A stretch of DNA of 64,000 nucleotides from JAIBJN01 sp963699495 (GTDB lineage Bacteria; Actinomycetota; Thermoleophilia; Gaiellales; Gaiellaceae), in NCBI GenBank assembly GCA_963699495.1, contig CAVOUB010000005.1:744001-808000 (forward strand). Reading direction: 5' to 3'. Every line of letters begins with the position of its first letter. The first letter of the stretch is position 1. The notes under the pieces are model-generated. The model did not search any database. It was not told where the DNA came from and worked only from the letters and a program-made list of their open reading frames with translations. A program made the translations under genes and the position numbers. Positions 25,560 to 34,451 of this stretch are shown piece by piece.

Positions 25560-26238
25560 TTCTCACGAGCGCTGGGCCACGTTCGACTGCTACGGGACGC
25601 TGGTCGACTGGAACGGTGGGATCGGCCGTGAGCTCGCCCGGCTGTGGCCGGACGAAGACGCCGACCGGCTGCTCGAGCGCTACCACGAGATCGAGCCACG
25701 CGTCGAGCTGGAGGGCTCCCTGCCGTACCGCGAGGTGCTGCGACAAGCGCTGATCCTGCTCGCCGAGAGCGAAGGCCTCGAGCTTCCCGGGGAGGAGGAG
25801 TACGTGCTCGCCGACTCCCTTCCAGGCTGGCCTGTCTTTCCCGAGGTTCCGGGCGCCCTCGCCGAGCTTCGGGCGCGTGGATGGCGGCTGGTGCCGCTCT
25901 CCAACACGGACCCCGACCTACTCGCGGCCTCCATGGAGGCGATCGGCGTGCCCTTCGACGGAGCGATCGTCGCGGGCGAGATCGGCTCTTACAAGCCTGC
26001 GCACGGGCACTGGCGGGCATTCGACGCGCGCTTCGGCGCCGAGCCGGGTCGCCATGTCCACGTGGCCGCGAGCCTCTTCCACGACATCGCGCCCGCGCAG
26101 GAGCTGGGCCTTCCGGCCGTCTGGATCAACCGTCTGGACGAGACGAGCGACCTGCCGCGGGCTGCCGAGCTGACCGACCTGTCACGCCTTCCCGAGACGC
26201 TCGACGCGATCGTCCCCGCTGAGCCCGCGTCCGGGTAG
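25555..26238 (+). CDS. HAD-family hydrolase (haloacid dehalogenase type II-like)
   Basis: The frame contains all HAD motifs: FDCYGTLVDWNGG (motif I with nucleophile Asp) about ten residues in, PLSNTD (II), the Lys of SYKPAHGHW (III) and ASLFHDIAPAQELGLPAVWINR (IV). Motif I lies upstream of the only standard starts in frame (GTG 25735 and later), so those cannot be right. The frame opens after a stop at 25537, and its first plausible initiator is ATT 25555, overlapping the fabF stop. With that start it is 227 residues. The substrate is unknown; L-2-haloacid dehalogenases have this motif I, but many relatives are sugar-phosphate phosphatases. Confidence 0.8.
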   Translation: MSSHERWATFDCYGTLVDWNGGIGRELARLWPDEDADRLLERYHEIEPRVELEGSLPYREVLRQALILLAESEGLELPGEEEYVLADSLPGWPVFPEVPGALAELRARGWRLVPLSNTDPDLLAASMEAIGVPFDGAIVAGEIGSYKPAHGHWRAFDARFGAEPGRHVHVAASLFHDIAPAQELGLPAVWINRLDETSDLPRAAELTDLSRLPETLDAIVPAEPASG

Positions 26239-26248
26239 CCTGGGCTCG

Positions 26249-27031
26249 ATGTCGCGACTCCGGGCACGCTGCCCCGATTGCAGGACCCTGACCGCCGTCG
26301 CCCTCGACGAGGGCGAGTACGAGTGTCACTCCTGCGGCCGGACGTTCGCGGCCGGCCTGGTGCGCGTTCCGCGCGCCTGGGGCGACGGAGGCGAGTCGAT
26401 GGCGGAGGCCGCCTACCTCGAGCTTCCCTACCCGGAGACTGCGGTCGTGGACGAGGACTCCCTGACCGAGCAGAACCTCGCGCTGGCGGCCGCCCTGCCC
26501 GAGAGGCCGCTCGTCCTCGGCGGCTGCTGCTGCTCGCACGTCGGGGCGGTGGAAGGGCTGGCCACGCGTTTCGACCGCCTCGCAGTGGTCTGGTTCGACG
26601 CGCACGGCGACCTGAACACGCCGGAGAGCTCCCCGAGCGGGAACCTCTGGGGCATGCCGCTGCGAATGCTGATCGACTCCGGCACCGTGCACCCTGCGGA
26701 CGTCGTCCTGATCGGCGCGAGGAACCTCGATCCGCCCGAGGTGGAGTTCATCGCCGCGAGCGGCCTCCGGACCGGCGAGGGCGAGCTTGGCGCTGCGCTG
26801 GAGGGAGCCGACGCTGTCTACGTCGCCTTCGATGCGGACGTCCTCGACCCGGACGACGACGTGATCTGCTTCATGCCCGAGCCGAGCGGCTTCACCGTCG
26901 TCGAGGCGGCTGTCATGCTCCGCCGGATCGCTGCCGAGCGCCCCGTGGCGGGGGCCGGTCTCACCGGTCTCGGCCCGGCGCCCGAGAACGTCGCCCCGGT
27001 CGCGCGCCTCGCAGGCGCCCTGGGCCTCTGA
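26249..27031 (+). CDS. Arginase/agmatinase-family protein with N-terminal zinc ribbon
   Basis: The first 35 residues form a zinc ribbon (CPDC, then CHSCGRTF). A ureohydrolase domain follows with WFDAHGDLNTPESSPSGNLWGMPL and AFDADVLDPDDD, which carry the Asp/His metal ligands of arginases. The usual first motif GGDHS is replaced by GGCCCSHVGAVEGL: a cysteine cluster stands before the histidine. 260 residues, ATG 26249. It lies 10 bases after the HAD gene and ahead of accD. Hydrolysis of a guanidino compound is likely, but the substrate cannot be told. Confidence 0.82.
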   Translation: MSRLRARCPDCRTLTAVALDEGEYECHSCGRTFAAGLVRVPRAWGDGGESMAEAAYLELPYPETAVVDEDSLTEQNLALAAALPERPLVLGGCCCSHVGAVEGLATRFDRLAVVWFDAHGDLNTPESSPSGNLWGMPLRMLIDSGTVHPADVVLIGARNLDPPEVEFIAASGLRTGEGELGAALEGADAVYVAFDADVLDPDDDVICFMPEPSGFTVVEAAVMLRRIAAERPVAGAGLTGLGPAPENVAPVARLAGALGL

Positions 27032-27063
27032 GCAGCTCGGACGCGGGAGGCGAAGCCCGTAAG

Positions 27064-27918
27064 ATGGCGGCCATGGAGAGCCGCGTCGACGTGACCGTCG
27101 AGAATCGCGAGGCGGAGCCGGCGGCAGACGGGAAGCGGCATCCCAATACGTGCCCCCGCTGTCATTCGCACTACCGCGACGACGAGCTCGAGCAGACGCT
27201 GCGCGTCTGCCCGCAGTGCAGCCACCATTTCCCCGTGGGGGCGCGGGAGCGGATCGCGCAGCTCGCCGACCGAGGCACGTTCGCCGAAGAGGACGCCGGC
27301 CTTCGCTCCGCTGACCCGCTGAACTTCTTCGACCTGCGCGCCTACACCGACCGCCTGGCCGAGGCCGAGGTGGCGACCGGGCTCGGCGACGCGCTGATCG
27401 CCGGCGGTGCCGCGATCGAGCGGCGCCCGTGCGAGCTCGCAGTCATGGACTTCGCCTTCATGGGCGGCTCGATGGGCAGCACGGTCGGCGAGAAGTTCGC
27501 CCGCGCCTGCGATCGCGCGGCGTCGCGCCGCGTTCCGCTTGTCTGCGTCACCGCTTCCGGAGGCGCCCGCATGCAGGAGGGCATCCTCTCGCTCATGCAG
27601 CTTCCGAAGACTGTCTGCGCCGTCGACGAGCTGCACGAGGCACGCTCTGCGTTCATCGCCGTCATGACCCACCCGACGACCGCGGGCGTCCTGGCGAGCT
27701 TCGCCAGCCTCGGCGACGTGATCGTCTCGGAGCCGGGCGCGCTCCTCGCCTTCACCGGCCCCCGCGTCGTCCAGCAGACCACGCGCGAGAAGCTCCCTGA
27801 GGACTTCGGCCTGGCCGAGTCGAATGCGCGCTTCGGGCACGTCGACGCGATCGTCCCGCGCGCAGAGCTCCGGCCGTTCGTCGGCCGGCTCCTCGCGATG
27901 TTCGTGAAACCGCAGTGA
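27064..27918 (+). CDS. accD: Acetyl-CoA carboxylase carboxyltransferase subunit beta
   Basis: With AccA, moves the carboxyl group from carboxybiotin to acetyl-CoA to make malonyl-CoA. The 284-residue protein has the N-terminal four-cysteine zinc finger (CPRCHSHYRDDELEQTLRVCPQC, residues about 31-53) and the crotonase-type core (MDFAFMGGSMGSTVGEKF, VTASGGARMQEGILSLMQ, LGDVIVSEPGALLAFTGPRVV). ATG 27064 is used; ATG 27073 is an alternative. Its stop overlaps accA as GTGA, so the subunits are coupled. Confidence 0.95.
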   Translation: MAAMESRVDVTVENREAEPAADGKRHPNTCPRCHSHYRDDELEQTLRVCPQCSHHFPVGARERIAQLADRGTFAEEDAGLRSADPLNFFDLRAYTDRLAEAEVATGLGDALIAGGAAIERRPCELAVMDFAFMGGSMGSTVGEKFARACDRAASRRVPLVCVTASGGARMQEGILSLMQLPKTVCAVDELHEARSAFIAVMTHPTTAGVLASFASLGDVIVSEPGALLAFTGPRVVQQTTREKLPEDFGLAESNARFGHVDAIVPRAELRPFVGRLLAMFVKPQ

Positions 27919-28865
27919 CCGAAACCCCCTCGAGCCAGGTGGAGCAGCTGAAGCTGAAGGAACGGCTGGCGAAGCTGCGGGACCTTCCCCTTCTGCGCGG
28001 CGTCGGTGTCTCGGGCGAGCTCTCCAGGCTCAAGCGACAGCTCGACCGGATGGCCGCAGAGCCGAGCGAGGACGAGGTCTGGCAGGCGGTCGAGCTGGCC
28101 CGGCACCAGGACCGGCCGTACACGCTCGACTACGTCGAGCGGATGTGCGAGGACTTCGTCGAGCTTCATGGAGACCGCTCGTTTGCCGACGATCCGGCGA
28201 TCGTCGCCGGGCTCGCGCGCTTCGACGCGCGCACGGTCGTGCTCGTCGGCCACCAGAAGGGCCGGGACATCCGCGAGCGCACGCACCGCAACTTCGGCAT
28301 GACCTATCCCGAGGGCTATCGAAAGGCCATGCGTGCGATGGAGCTCGCCGACCGCCACCGCTTCCCGGTCCTCACGCTCGTCGACACCCCCGGCGCCTAC
28401 CCGGGCGTCACCGCGGAGCAGCATGGGCAGGGAGGTTGGATCGCGCGTTGCCAGCTGGCCATGGCGCGGCTCGGCGTTCCCAGCGTGACGTGTGTCATCG
28501 GCGAGGGCGGCTCGGGCGGTGCCGTGGCCATCGCCGTCGCCGACCGGGTGTTGATGCAGGAGAACGCCATCTACTCGGTCATCTCACCGGAGGGGTGCGC
28601 GGCGATTCTCTGGCGTGACGCCGGCGAGGCGAAGAAGGCCGCGGCAGCCTTCAAGCCCGACGCCAGGCACTGTCTCGAGCTCGGCGTCATCGACGCGATC
28701 GTCCCGGAGCCGCCGGGAGGCGCGCACACGAATCACGACGAGGCTGCCGTCCTCCTCGCCGAGTCGGTCAGAACCACGCTCGCCGAGCTGGATCCGCTCG
28801 ATTCCGGCGAGCGCAGGCGTGCGCGGAGGCGGAAGTTCCGCGCCATGGGCGTCTACCTCGACTAG
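27915..28865 (+). CDS. accA: Acetyl-CoA carboxylase carboxyltransferase subunit alpha
   Basis: Partner of AccD. The 316-residue protein shows the N-terminal helical segment (LKLKERLAKLRDL), ELHGDRSFADDPAIVAGLARF, HQKGRDIRERTHRNFGMTYPEGYRKAMR, and the oxyanion-hole stretches VDTPGAYPGVTAEQHGQGGWIAR and GEGGSGGAVAIAVADRVLM, then SVISPEGCAAILWRD. GTG start in a GTGA overlap with accD. It ends the rightward fatty-acid block that began with fabZ. Confidence 0.96.
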   Translation: MTETPSSQVEQLKLKERLAKLRDLPLLRGVGVSGELSRLKRQLDRMAAEPSEDEVWQAVELARHQDRPYTLDYVERMCEDFVELHGDRSFADDPAIVAGLARFDARTVVLVGHQKGRDIRERTHRNFGMTYPEGYRKAMRAMELADRHRFPVLTLVDTPGAYPGVTAEQHGQGGWIARCQLAMARLGVPSVTCVIGEGGSGGAVAIAVADRVLMQENAIYSVISPEGCAAILWRDAGEAKKAAAAFKPDARHCLELGVIDAIVPEPPGGAHTNHDEAAVLLAESVRTTLAELDPLDSGERRRARRRKFRAMGVYLD

Positions 28866-29050
28866 AGGTCGAGAGCCCAGCAATCCACAGCGTCCACAGG
28901 GTTATCCCCCGCAACCTGTGACCGCTGCCTGAGACAAAAAAGGGGCCGGCAAAGCCGGCCCCCGGTCTGCCAACCCCCCGGTCGGCAAGCGTGAGTCGTG
29001 TGGTTCCTACCCACATCCCACGGCGGTCCAAACGCGGGCATCCTTCCACC
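28866..29050. other. accA-ligD intergenic region
   Basis: This 185-base gap holds the hairpin at 28942-28962 and, before it (28881-28910), closely spaced ATCCACAG, GTCCACAGG and GTTATCCCCC, each resembling part of a DnaA box but with two or more mismatches. No gene or clear promoter is seen. A short in-frame extension of ligD upstream of 29051 is not conserved-looking. Confidence 0.4.
28942..28962 (-). terminator. Perfect hairpin with T-run on the minus strand
   Basis: GGGGCCGGC (28942-28950) and GCCGGCCCC (28954-28962) form a 9-bp GC stem with an AAA loop. Six A residues precede it on the plus strand (28936-28941), so the U-tract lies after the stem for minus-strand transcripts. It could still stop the accA transcript as a U-less hairpin. 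Confidence 0.6.
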
Positions 29051-31366
29051 ATGGCGCGACTCCGGGAGTACGAGCGCAAACGGGCCAGGGGTGCGACGCC
29101 CGAGCCGTTCGGGGGGAGGTCCCGGGCCGGGAACCCGATCTTCGTCGTGCAGCGGCACGACGCGCGGCGGCTTCACTACGACTTCCGGCTCGAGCGTGAC
29201 GGCGCCCTCGCGAGCTGGGCCGTCCCCAAGGGTGTCCCGCTCGAGCCGGGCCAGCGCCACCTCGCCGTCCACGTGGAAGACCACCCGCTCGACTACGCGG
29301 GCTTCGCGGGGGAGATCCCGGCCGGCCAGTACGGGGCCGGGACGGTCGAGATCTGGGACCGGGGGACGTACGAGCTGCTCGAGGAGAAGCCCGACGGCGG
29401 CTTGACAGTCAGGCTCGAGGGCGATCGCCTTCGGGGGACGTGGACGCTCGTCCCGGCGAAGCTCGACGGCAACGAGAAGAACTGGCTGCTGGTTCGCAAG
29501 CGGGACGAGTCGGTTCGAGGGGCGAGACCGAAGCCCACGCTCGCCCCGATGCTCGCCACTCTGGCCGACGCCGTTCCTTCCGGGCCGGAATGGCTCCACG
29601 AGGTGAAATGGGACGGCTATCGCGCGCTTGCCTTCGTGTCGGGCGGGGAGGCGAAGCTCGTCAGCCGGCGTGGCCTCGACTTCACGGAGCGCTTTGCCTC
29701 CGTCGCCGGCGCGGTCGAGCGCACCGCGCGAACCCCGGACTGTGTCCTCGACGGCGAGGTCTGCGCGCTCGACGAGCGGGGCCGCTCCAGCTTCTCCGTC
29801 ATGCAGCAGGGCTCAGGACCGCTCGTCTACTACGTCTTCGACATCCTGGAGGTCGACGGCGAGCTGGTCCTCGATCTGCCGCTGATCGAGCGCAGACAGC
29901 GGCTCGAGGGCCTGCTCGACCTCCGCGACGGAGTCGTTCGGCTCTCGGAGGCCTTCGATGACGGCCAGGCACTCTACGACGCGGCCAAGGTGCAGGGGCT
30001 CGAGGGCGTCGTCTCCAAGAAGAGGGCGTCGCGCTACCAGCCGGGCCGGCGAACGCGCGACTGGCTCAAGGTGAAGACCCACCACGAGCAGGAGTTCCTC
30101 GTCGCCGGCTACACGAAGGGCAAGGGACGGCGCGCAGGCGGGTTCGGCTCCCTCGTCCTTGCCGTCATGCGCGGTAAGGAGCTGGAGTACGTCGGCAACG
30201 TCGGCACCGGCTTCACCGAGGACGAGATCGAGCGGCTGCTCGCCAGGCTCCGTCCGCTGGAGTGTAAGGCGGCGCCCTTCCGGGCCGTCCCGAAGATGCC
30301 CAAGGTCCGCAGGGACGACGTCGTCTGGGTCGAGCCGAGACTCGTCGTCGAAGTCGAGTTCGCCGAGTGGACGCACGACGGCCGCCTGCGGGCTCCGGTT
30401 TACAAAGGACTGCGCGAGGACAAGGAGCCGGGCGAGGTGCGTCGCGAGGAACCGCTCCCCACCGAGCTCCGCCGCGGGAAGCGCGCGCTCAAGCTCTCCA
30501 ACCTCGACAAGGCGTTCTGGCCCGAGGAAGGGATCACCAAGGGCGACCTCATCGCCTACTACCGCGACGTCGCCCCCGTGCTCGTCCCTCATCTGCGCGA
30601 CCGGCCGTTCACGATGAAGCGCTACCCCGACGGGTGGCAGGGGAAGCACTTCTTCCAGAAGGACGCGCCCTCGCACATGCCCGACTGGATCCCGACTTTC
30701 GAGTACCGGTCGACCTCCCGCGCGACGCGCGAGAAGCGGACGCTCCGCTACCCGCTGGTCAACGACGACCTCGCGCTCCTCTGGATGGTGAACATGGGTT
30801 GCATCGACCTGAACACCTGGTACTCGCGGGTCGACAAGCCCGCCCGGCCCGACTGGGTGCTCTTCGACCTCGACCCCTCCCCGGACGTCGGCTTCGCCGA
30901 GGTCGTGCAGGTCGCGCTTCTGATCAAGGAGGTGCTCGACGCGCTCGGGCTCGCAGGCTTCCCCAAGACGAGCGGTGCCGACGGCTTCCACGTCCTCGTC
31001 CCCATCGCGCGCCGCTACACCTACGAGCAGACGAGGGAGTTCGCCGAGATCATCGCCGGGACGCTCGCACGCCTCCACCACGGGCTCGTCACGACCGAGT
31101 GGTCGAAGGCGAAGCGGCGCGGAGTCCTGGTCGACGCAAACCAGAACGGAGAGGGCAAGACGATCGCGTCCGTGTACTCGGTGCGCCCACGCGCCGGAGC
31201 GCCTGTCTCGACGCCGCTCCGCTGGGAGGAGGTCACCGAGAACCTCGACCCGGTCGACTTCACGATGGAGGTCGTTCTCGGCCGCCTCGAGCAGGACGGC
31301 GACCTCTACGAAGGCGTGCTGACGACTCGCCAGTCGCTCGGCAAGGCCCTCAAGGAGCTGCGTTGA
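29051..31366 (+). CDS. ligD: ATP-dependent DNA ligase LigD (3'-phosphoesterase, ligase, polymerase)
   Basis: Multifunctional end-joining enzyme of 771 residues. Domain order is phosphoesterase (about 1-150: FVVQRHDARRLHYDFRLERDG, AVHVEDHPLDYAGFAGEIPAGQYG), ATP-dependent ligase (about 165-460; motif I EVKWDGYRAL with the AMP-accepting Lys near 185, then DGEVCALDERGR, EGVVSKKRASRY) and a primase-like polymerase (about 478-771: LSNLDKAFWPEEGITKGDLIAYY, the FDLDP motif near 603, FHVLVPI). No ku gene is seen in the window. ATG 29051 is the start; upstream in-frame GTGs add unrelated residues. Its TGA overlaps the next gene as TTGA. Confidence 0.94.
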   Translation: MARLREYERKRARGATPEPFGGRSRAGNPIFVVQRHDARRLHYDFRLERDGALASWAVPKGVPLEPGQRHLAVHVEDHPLDYAGFAGEIPAGQYGAGTVEIWDRGTYELLEEKPDGGLTVRLEGDRLRGTWTLVPAKLDGNEKNWLLVRKRDESVRGARPKPTLAPMLATLADAVPSGPEWLHEVKWDGYRALAFVSGGEAKLVSRRGLDFTERFASVAGAVERTARTPDCVLDGEVCALDERGRSSFSVMQQGSGPLVYYVFDILEVDGELVLDLPLIERRQRLEGLLDLRDGVVRLSEAFDDGQALYDAAKVQGLEGVVSKKRASRYQPGRRTRDWLKVKTHHEQEFLVAGYTKGKGRRAGGFGSLVLAVMRGKELEYVGNVGTGFTEDEIERLLARLRPLECKAAPFRAVPKMPKVRRDDVVWVEPRLVVEVEFAEWTHDGRLRAPVYKGLREDKEPGEVRREEPLPTELRRGKRALKLSNLDKAFWPEEGITKGDLIAYYRDVAPVLVPHLRDRPFTMKRYPDGWQGKHFFQKDAPSHMPDWIPTFEYRSTSRATREKRTLRYPLVNDDLALLWMVNMGCIDLNTWYSRVDKPARPDWVLFDLDPSPDVGFAEVVQVALLIKEVLDALGLAGFPKTSGADGFHVLVPIARRYTYEQTREFAEIIAGTLARLHHGLVTTEWSKAKRRGVLVDANQNGEGKTIASVYSVRPRAGAPVSTPLRWEEVTENLDPVDFTMEVVLGRLEQDGDLYEGVLTTRQSLGKALKELR

Positions 31367-32241
31367 GGCTTGAGAGCGTCGTGGCTGAGCTCGATGCGTA
31401 TTTCCGCGTGCCCGACGTCCGGAACGACGATTGGTCGGGCATCTTCGAGCTCCTCTATCCGGACCCGTACTGGCGGGACTTCACCGAGCCAGGCTATGAG
31501 GGGCTCTGGAACGGCCTGGTCGTGCGTGGCGGTGCGACGGTTGAGGCGGCGGTGACGTGCGTCTTCCCGAGTGACGAGATCATCGCCCGCCTCGCCCCGC
31601 AGACACTGCTCTTCTCGGAGCACCCGATCGCGTTCGAGAACGACCTCACCGGCTTCGGCCCACTCGCGCGGGAGAGCTTCGAGCGGCTCGCGGAGTCCGG
31701 CTCGAGCTTCTATCACGTGCACGCGCCTCTCGACCAGCATGCGGAGATCTCGCCTTCGAGGCTGATCGCCCAGGCGCTCGGGCTTGGAGAGCTCGAGGAG
31801 TACTTTCCGATCGCGGAGGGGCTTGCGGGCGGAGCCGCGGTGATCGGCGAGAGCCAACTCACTCTGGACGAGCTGGCGGCCCGTCTGAGCGCCGCGCTCG
31901 GTCCTGAGGTGCCGGTCGACATCGTCTCACGCTCGCGCGTTGGGGCCGGGCGGGTCGCTGTGGTTGCCGGCGGCGGGGCGGACCGGGCGATCCTCGAGGC
32001 GTCGCTGGAGCGCGGCTGCACGACCTACGTGACCGGGAACGCCGCCACGCGCTGCCGGCTCGACTTCGTCCAGGAGGGCGTCCGCGCCTTCCGAGAGCTT
32101 GCTGATGAGCACGGCGTCGCCCTCGTCGACGGGACGCACTACGGGACGGAGAAGCCGCCACAGCTCGCGATGGTGCGGTGGTTCCAGCGCCTCGGACTGC
32201 AGGCGGAGTTCAGTCCCGGGCGACCTGAACGGGAGATCTGA
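31363..32241 (+). CDS. Nif3-like dinuclear metal-centre protein
   Basis: A 292-residue member of the Nif3/GTP cyclohydrolase I type 2-like family, which forms a toroid with two metals per subunit; function is poorly defined. The HPI motif (FSEHPIAF) near residue 85, YHVHAPLDQ near 117 and THYGTEKPP near the C-terminus supply the His/Glu metal ligands. The start is TTG 31363 in a TTGA overlap with ligD, preceded by AAGGAG at 31351-31356. The 3' end overlaps the convergent GNAT gene by 32 bases. Confidence 0.85.
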   Translation: MRLESVVAELDAYFRVPDVRNDDWSGIFELLYPDPYWRDFTEPGYEGLWNGLVVRGGATVEAAVTCVFPSDEIIARLAPQTLLFSEHPIAFENDLTGFGPLARESFERLAESGSSFYHVHAPLDQHAEISPSRLIAQALGLGELEEYFPIAEGLAGGAAVIGESQLTLDELAARLSAALGPEVPVDIVSRSRVGAGRVAVVAGGGADRAILEASLERGCTTYVTGNAATRCRLDFVQEGVRAFRELADEHGVALVDGTHYGTEKPPQLAMVRWFQRLGLQAEFSPGRPEREI

Positions 32242-32998
32242 GGAAACTCCACATTCGGCCGGCGGTCTCGAAGCCGAGGCGTGTGTAGAGCTCCTTCGGC
32301 CCGTCGCCGGCGTCCGTGACCAGGAACACGAGGTCGTGCCCGGTCGCCTCGGCCTCCTCGGCGGCGCGCAGGACGACGGCGCTCGCACGACCACGACCTC
32401 GATGCGCCGGGAGGGTGGCTACGTTCTCGACCTGTGCGACTCGCCCGTCGGAGTAGAGCTCGGCCGCGCTCACGGGAGCGCCCTCCACGTGAAACGCGAA
32501 GTAGCGCGCGTTCCCGGCAGTGCGATAGAGCGCTGCCGCGTCAAGCACCTCCCGAACGACCTCGTCGTCGGTCGCCCAGGGCTCGGCACGGGCGAGCTCC
32601 TCTCGGAGCTGGAACAGATCCTCCATCGTGACCTCGTCCACCTCCGACGTGTTCGCCCGGCGCTCGCCGCCTCCCCGGTAGACCATGATGGCGAAACGGT
32701 CGATGCGCCATCCGATGCGCCGGAAGAACGGCTCGAGGCTTGCGCCGACGGCTTCGTCGGGCACCACGATGCGCCGGTGAGCATGGCCGGCGTCGGTGTG
32801 CAGCAGCTCGGCCTCCGCCGCCAGCTCGCCGGGGTCGACTGGCTTTCCCCGGTCCACGAGGAGGTAGTTCATATCCCAGACCCGCGGGAAGGTGTCGTTG
32901 AAGTAGGCGCGGCCCGAGCGGAAGGGAACGATCCGCTCGGCGCAGCGAGCGCCCAGCGCCTCCTCGAAGGCGAGGGCCCGTTCGAGCTCGGTGGGCAC
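32210..32998 (-). CDS. GNAT-family N-acetyltransferase
   Basis: The 262-residue protein has a variable N-terminal half and a C-terminal GNAT fold. NVATLPAHRGRGRASAVVLRAAEEAEA (acetyl-CoA pyrophosphate loop, R/Q-x-x-G-x-G/A) lies near residue 200, followed by LVFLVTDAGDGPKELYTRLGFETAG. The substrate is unknown. ATG start at 32998. It is convergent with the Nif3-like gene and overlaps it by 32 bases, and it follows the HD-GYP gene on the same strand. Confidence 0.85.
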   Translation of the reverse strand: MPTELERALAFEEALGARCAERIVPFRSGRAYFNDTFPRVWDMNYLLVDRGKPVDPGELAAEAELLHTDAGHAHRRIVVPDEAVGASLEPFFRRIGWRIDRFAIMVYRGGGERRANTSEVDEVTMEDLFQLREELARAEPWATDDEVVREVLDAAALYRTAGNARYFAFHVEGAPVSAAELYSDGRVAQVENVATLPAHRGRGRASAVVLRAAEEAEATGHDLVFLVTDAGDGPKELYTRLGFETAGRMWSFLRSPVQVARD

Positions 32999-33007
32999 AG
33001 AGAGAGC

Positions 33008-34418
33008 CTAGACGGCGATGCCGAGCGAAAGCGAAGCGTCTCGGGCGAGCACGCGCTCGAGCGCGCCGACACAGGCGGCGTCGAAGGCCGACCCGGTCTG
33101 CTCGTGGAGGAGCCCGATCGCCTTGTCGTGCGTCCAGGCGTCCCTGTAGACGCGGACGGAGAGGAGCGCGTCGTACACGTCGCACACCGTGAGGATGCGC
33201 GTCTCGATGTCGAGCTCCGCCGCGTCACGGCCGTTGGGATACCCGGTCCCGTCGAGCCGTTCGTGGTGATCGAGGACAAGCCGGCGCACGGCGTCTGAAA
33301 AGCCGCCGAGCTCGCCGAGGAGCTTGTGGCCCCATTCGGGATGCCGCTTGATGACCGCGAACTCCTCGTCGTCGAGCGAGTCGGGCTTCTTCAGGATCTC
33401 GTCGGGCACCGACAACTTGCCGATGTCGTGGAGCAGCCCGCCGGTGGCGAGCGTGCGGAGCTTGTTCGGCGCCAGCCCGAGCTCCTCCCCGACCTGGACG
33501 GCACGGAGCGCGACCCGGCGGGTGTGACCCTCCGTGTACTCGTCCTTCTCGGCCAGGCGAAGCGTCAGGGCGCGCACGCGGGCGCCGAGGAACGCATGCT
33601 CCGCCCGGACGAGCTCACCGGCCCGCGGCCCGCCGGTGAGCGAGCGCGAGGGCTGGGCCCGGCGCAGGTCGGCCGCGACGGGGATCGCGACGAAGAGGAT
33701 CCCGAAGAGCTCGAAGACGTGGCCGAGCCACCAGCCGAGCTGCATGTAGTTCAGGACCAGGGCGCCGACGAGCGCGGTGGCGAGGAAGGAAAGGCCGACG
33801 ACGACCAGCAGGTCGGCGCGGCGGCGTGTGAGGAGGAACGTGTTGACGGCACGGACGCCGAGGAAGGCGTAGAGGAGCGAGGCCGACGGCGAGCAAGGTG
33901 AGGGCGAGCGGGCCACCGGCCTCCGGCACCGGCGGAACGAAGTCGGGAACGAGCATGCCGACCGCTCCGACCAGAATGATCGAGCTCAGGAGGACGATCT
34001 GGAGGACGACGAGCCGGCGGATGCTCTGCGGGCGGTTCACCGACGGCAGGGCGGCCAGCGCGAGGACGGCTGCGCCGACCAGGAGGGTGGCGCCGCCCGT
34101 AAAGGCGACGACGCCGGTATAGCCGACGATCATGCCCGGCGTCGCGAGCCCGTGCAGTGCGAGCAGCGCCGCCATGGCCGAGAACGCCGTTCCGACGAGG
34201 ACCGTGCGCGCGTCGCTGCGGCGGGCGCCGACGACTGTCAGGACGACGGCCGCCACGGTTGCGGCTGCGGCCGTGAAGCCGACGCCGTAGAAGTGGACGA
34301 TGTCCCCGGGGTGGGCCATCCGCCGCCCGACGAGGATGAGCGTTGCGGCGGGGAGAGCGACACCGGCCGCGCAAACGAGGAAGGCCGAGGCAGTTTGTGC
34401 CCGCAGCAGCGATCTCAT
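33008..34418 (-). CDS. Membrane HD-GYP domain protein, broken by one extra base
   Basis: HD-GYP proteins usually hydrolyse cyclic di-GMP. The N-terminal part (ATG 34418) encodes about eight membrane helices (AATLILVGRRM, AAATVAAVVLTVVGA, LVVLQIVLLSSIILVGAVGML). After EAGGPLALTLLAV the frame is lost; homology resumes with SLLYAFLGVRAVNTFLLTRRRADLLVVVG, then HDIGK, RHPEWGHKLLGELG and HHERLDGTGYP, the signature of the family. One surplus base at 33883/33884 (plus-strand CC) accounts for the break; without it the protein has 469 residues. No GGDEF partner is nearby. Confidence 0.87.
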
Positions 34419-34451
34419 GGACGCTCTTATCGGCTGCGAAGCGGCTGTAGT

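Noticed and set aside
28881..28910. Cluster of DnaA-box-like words after accA
   Set aside because: Each has two or more mismatches and they lie far from the strand switch at dnaA; not enough to propose a second origin element.
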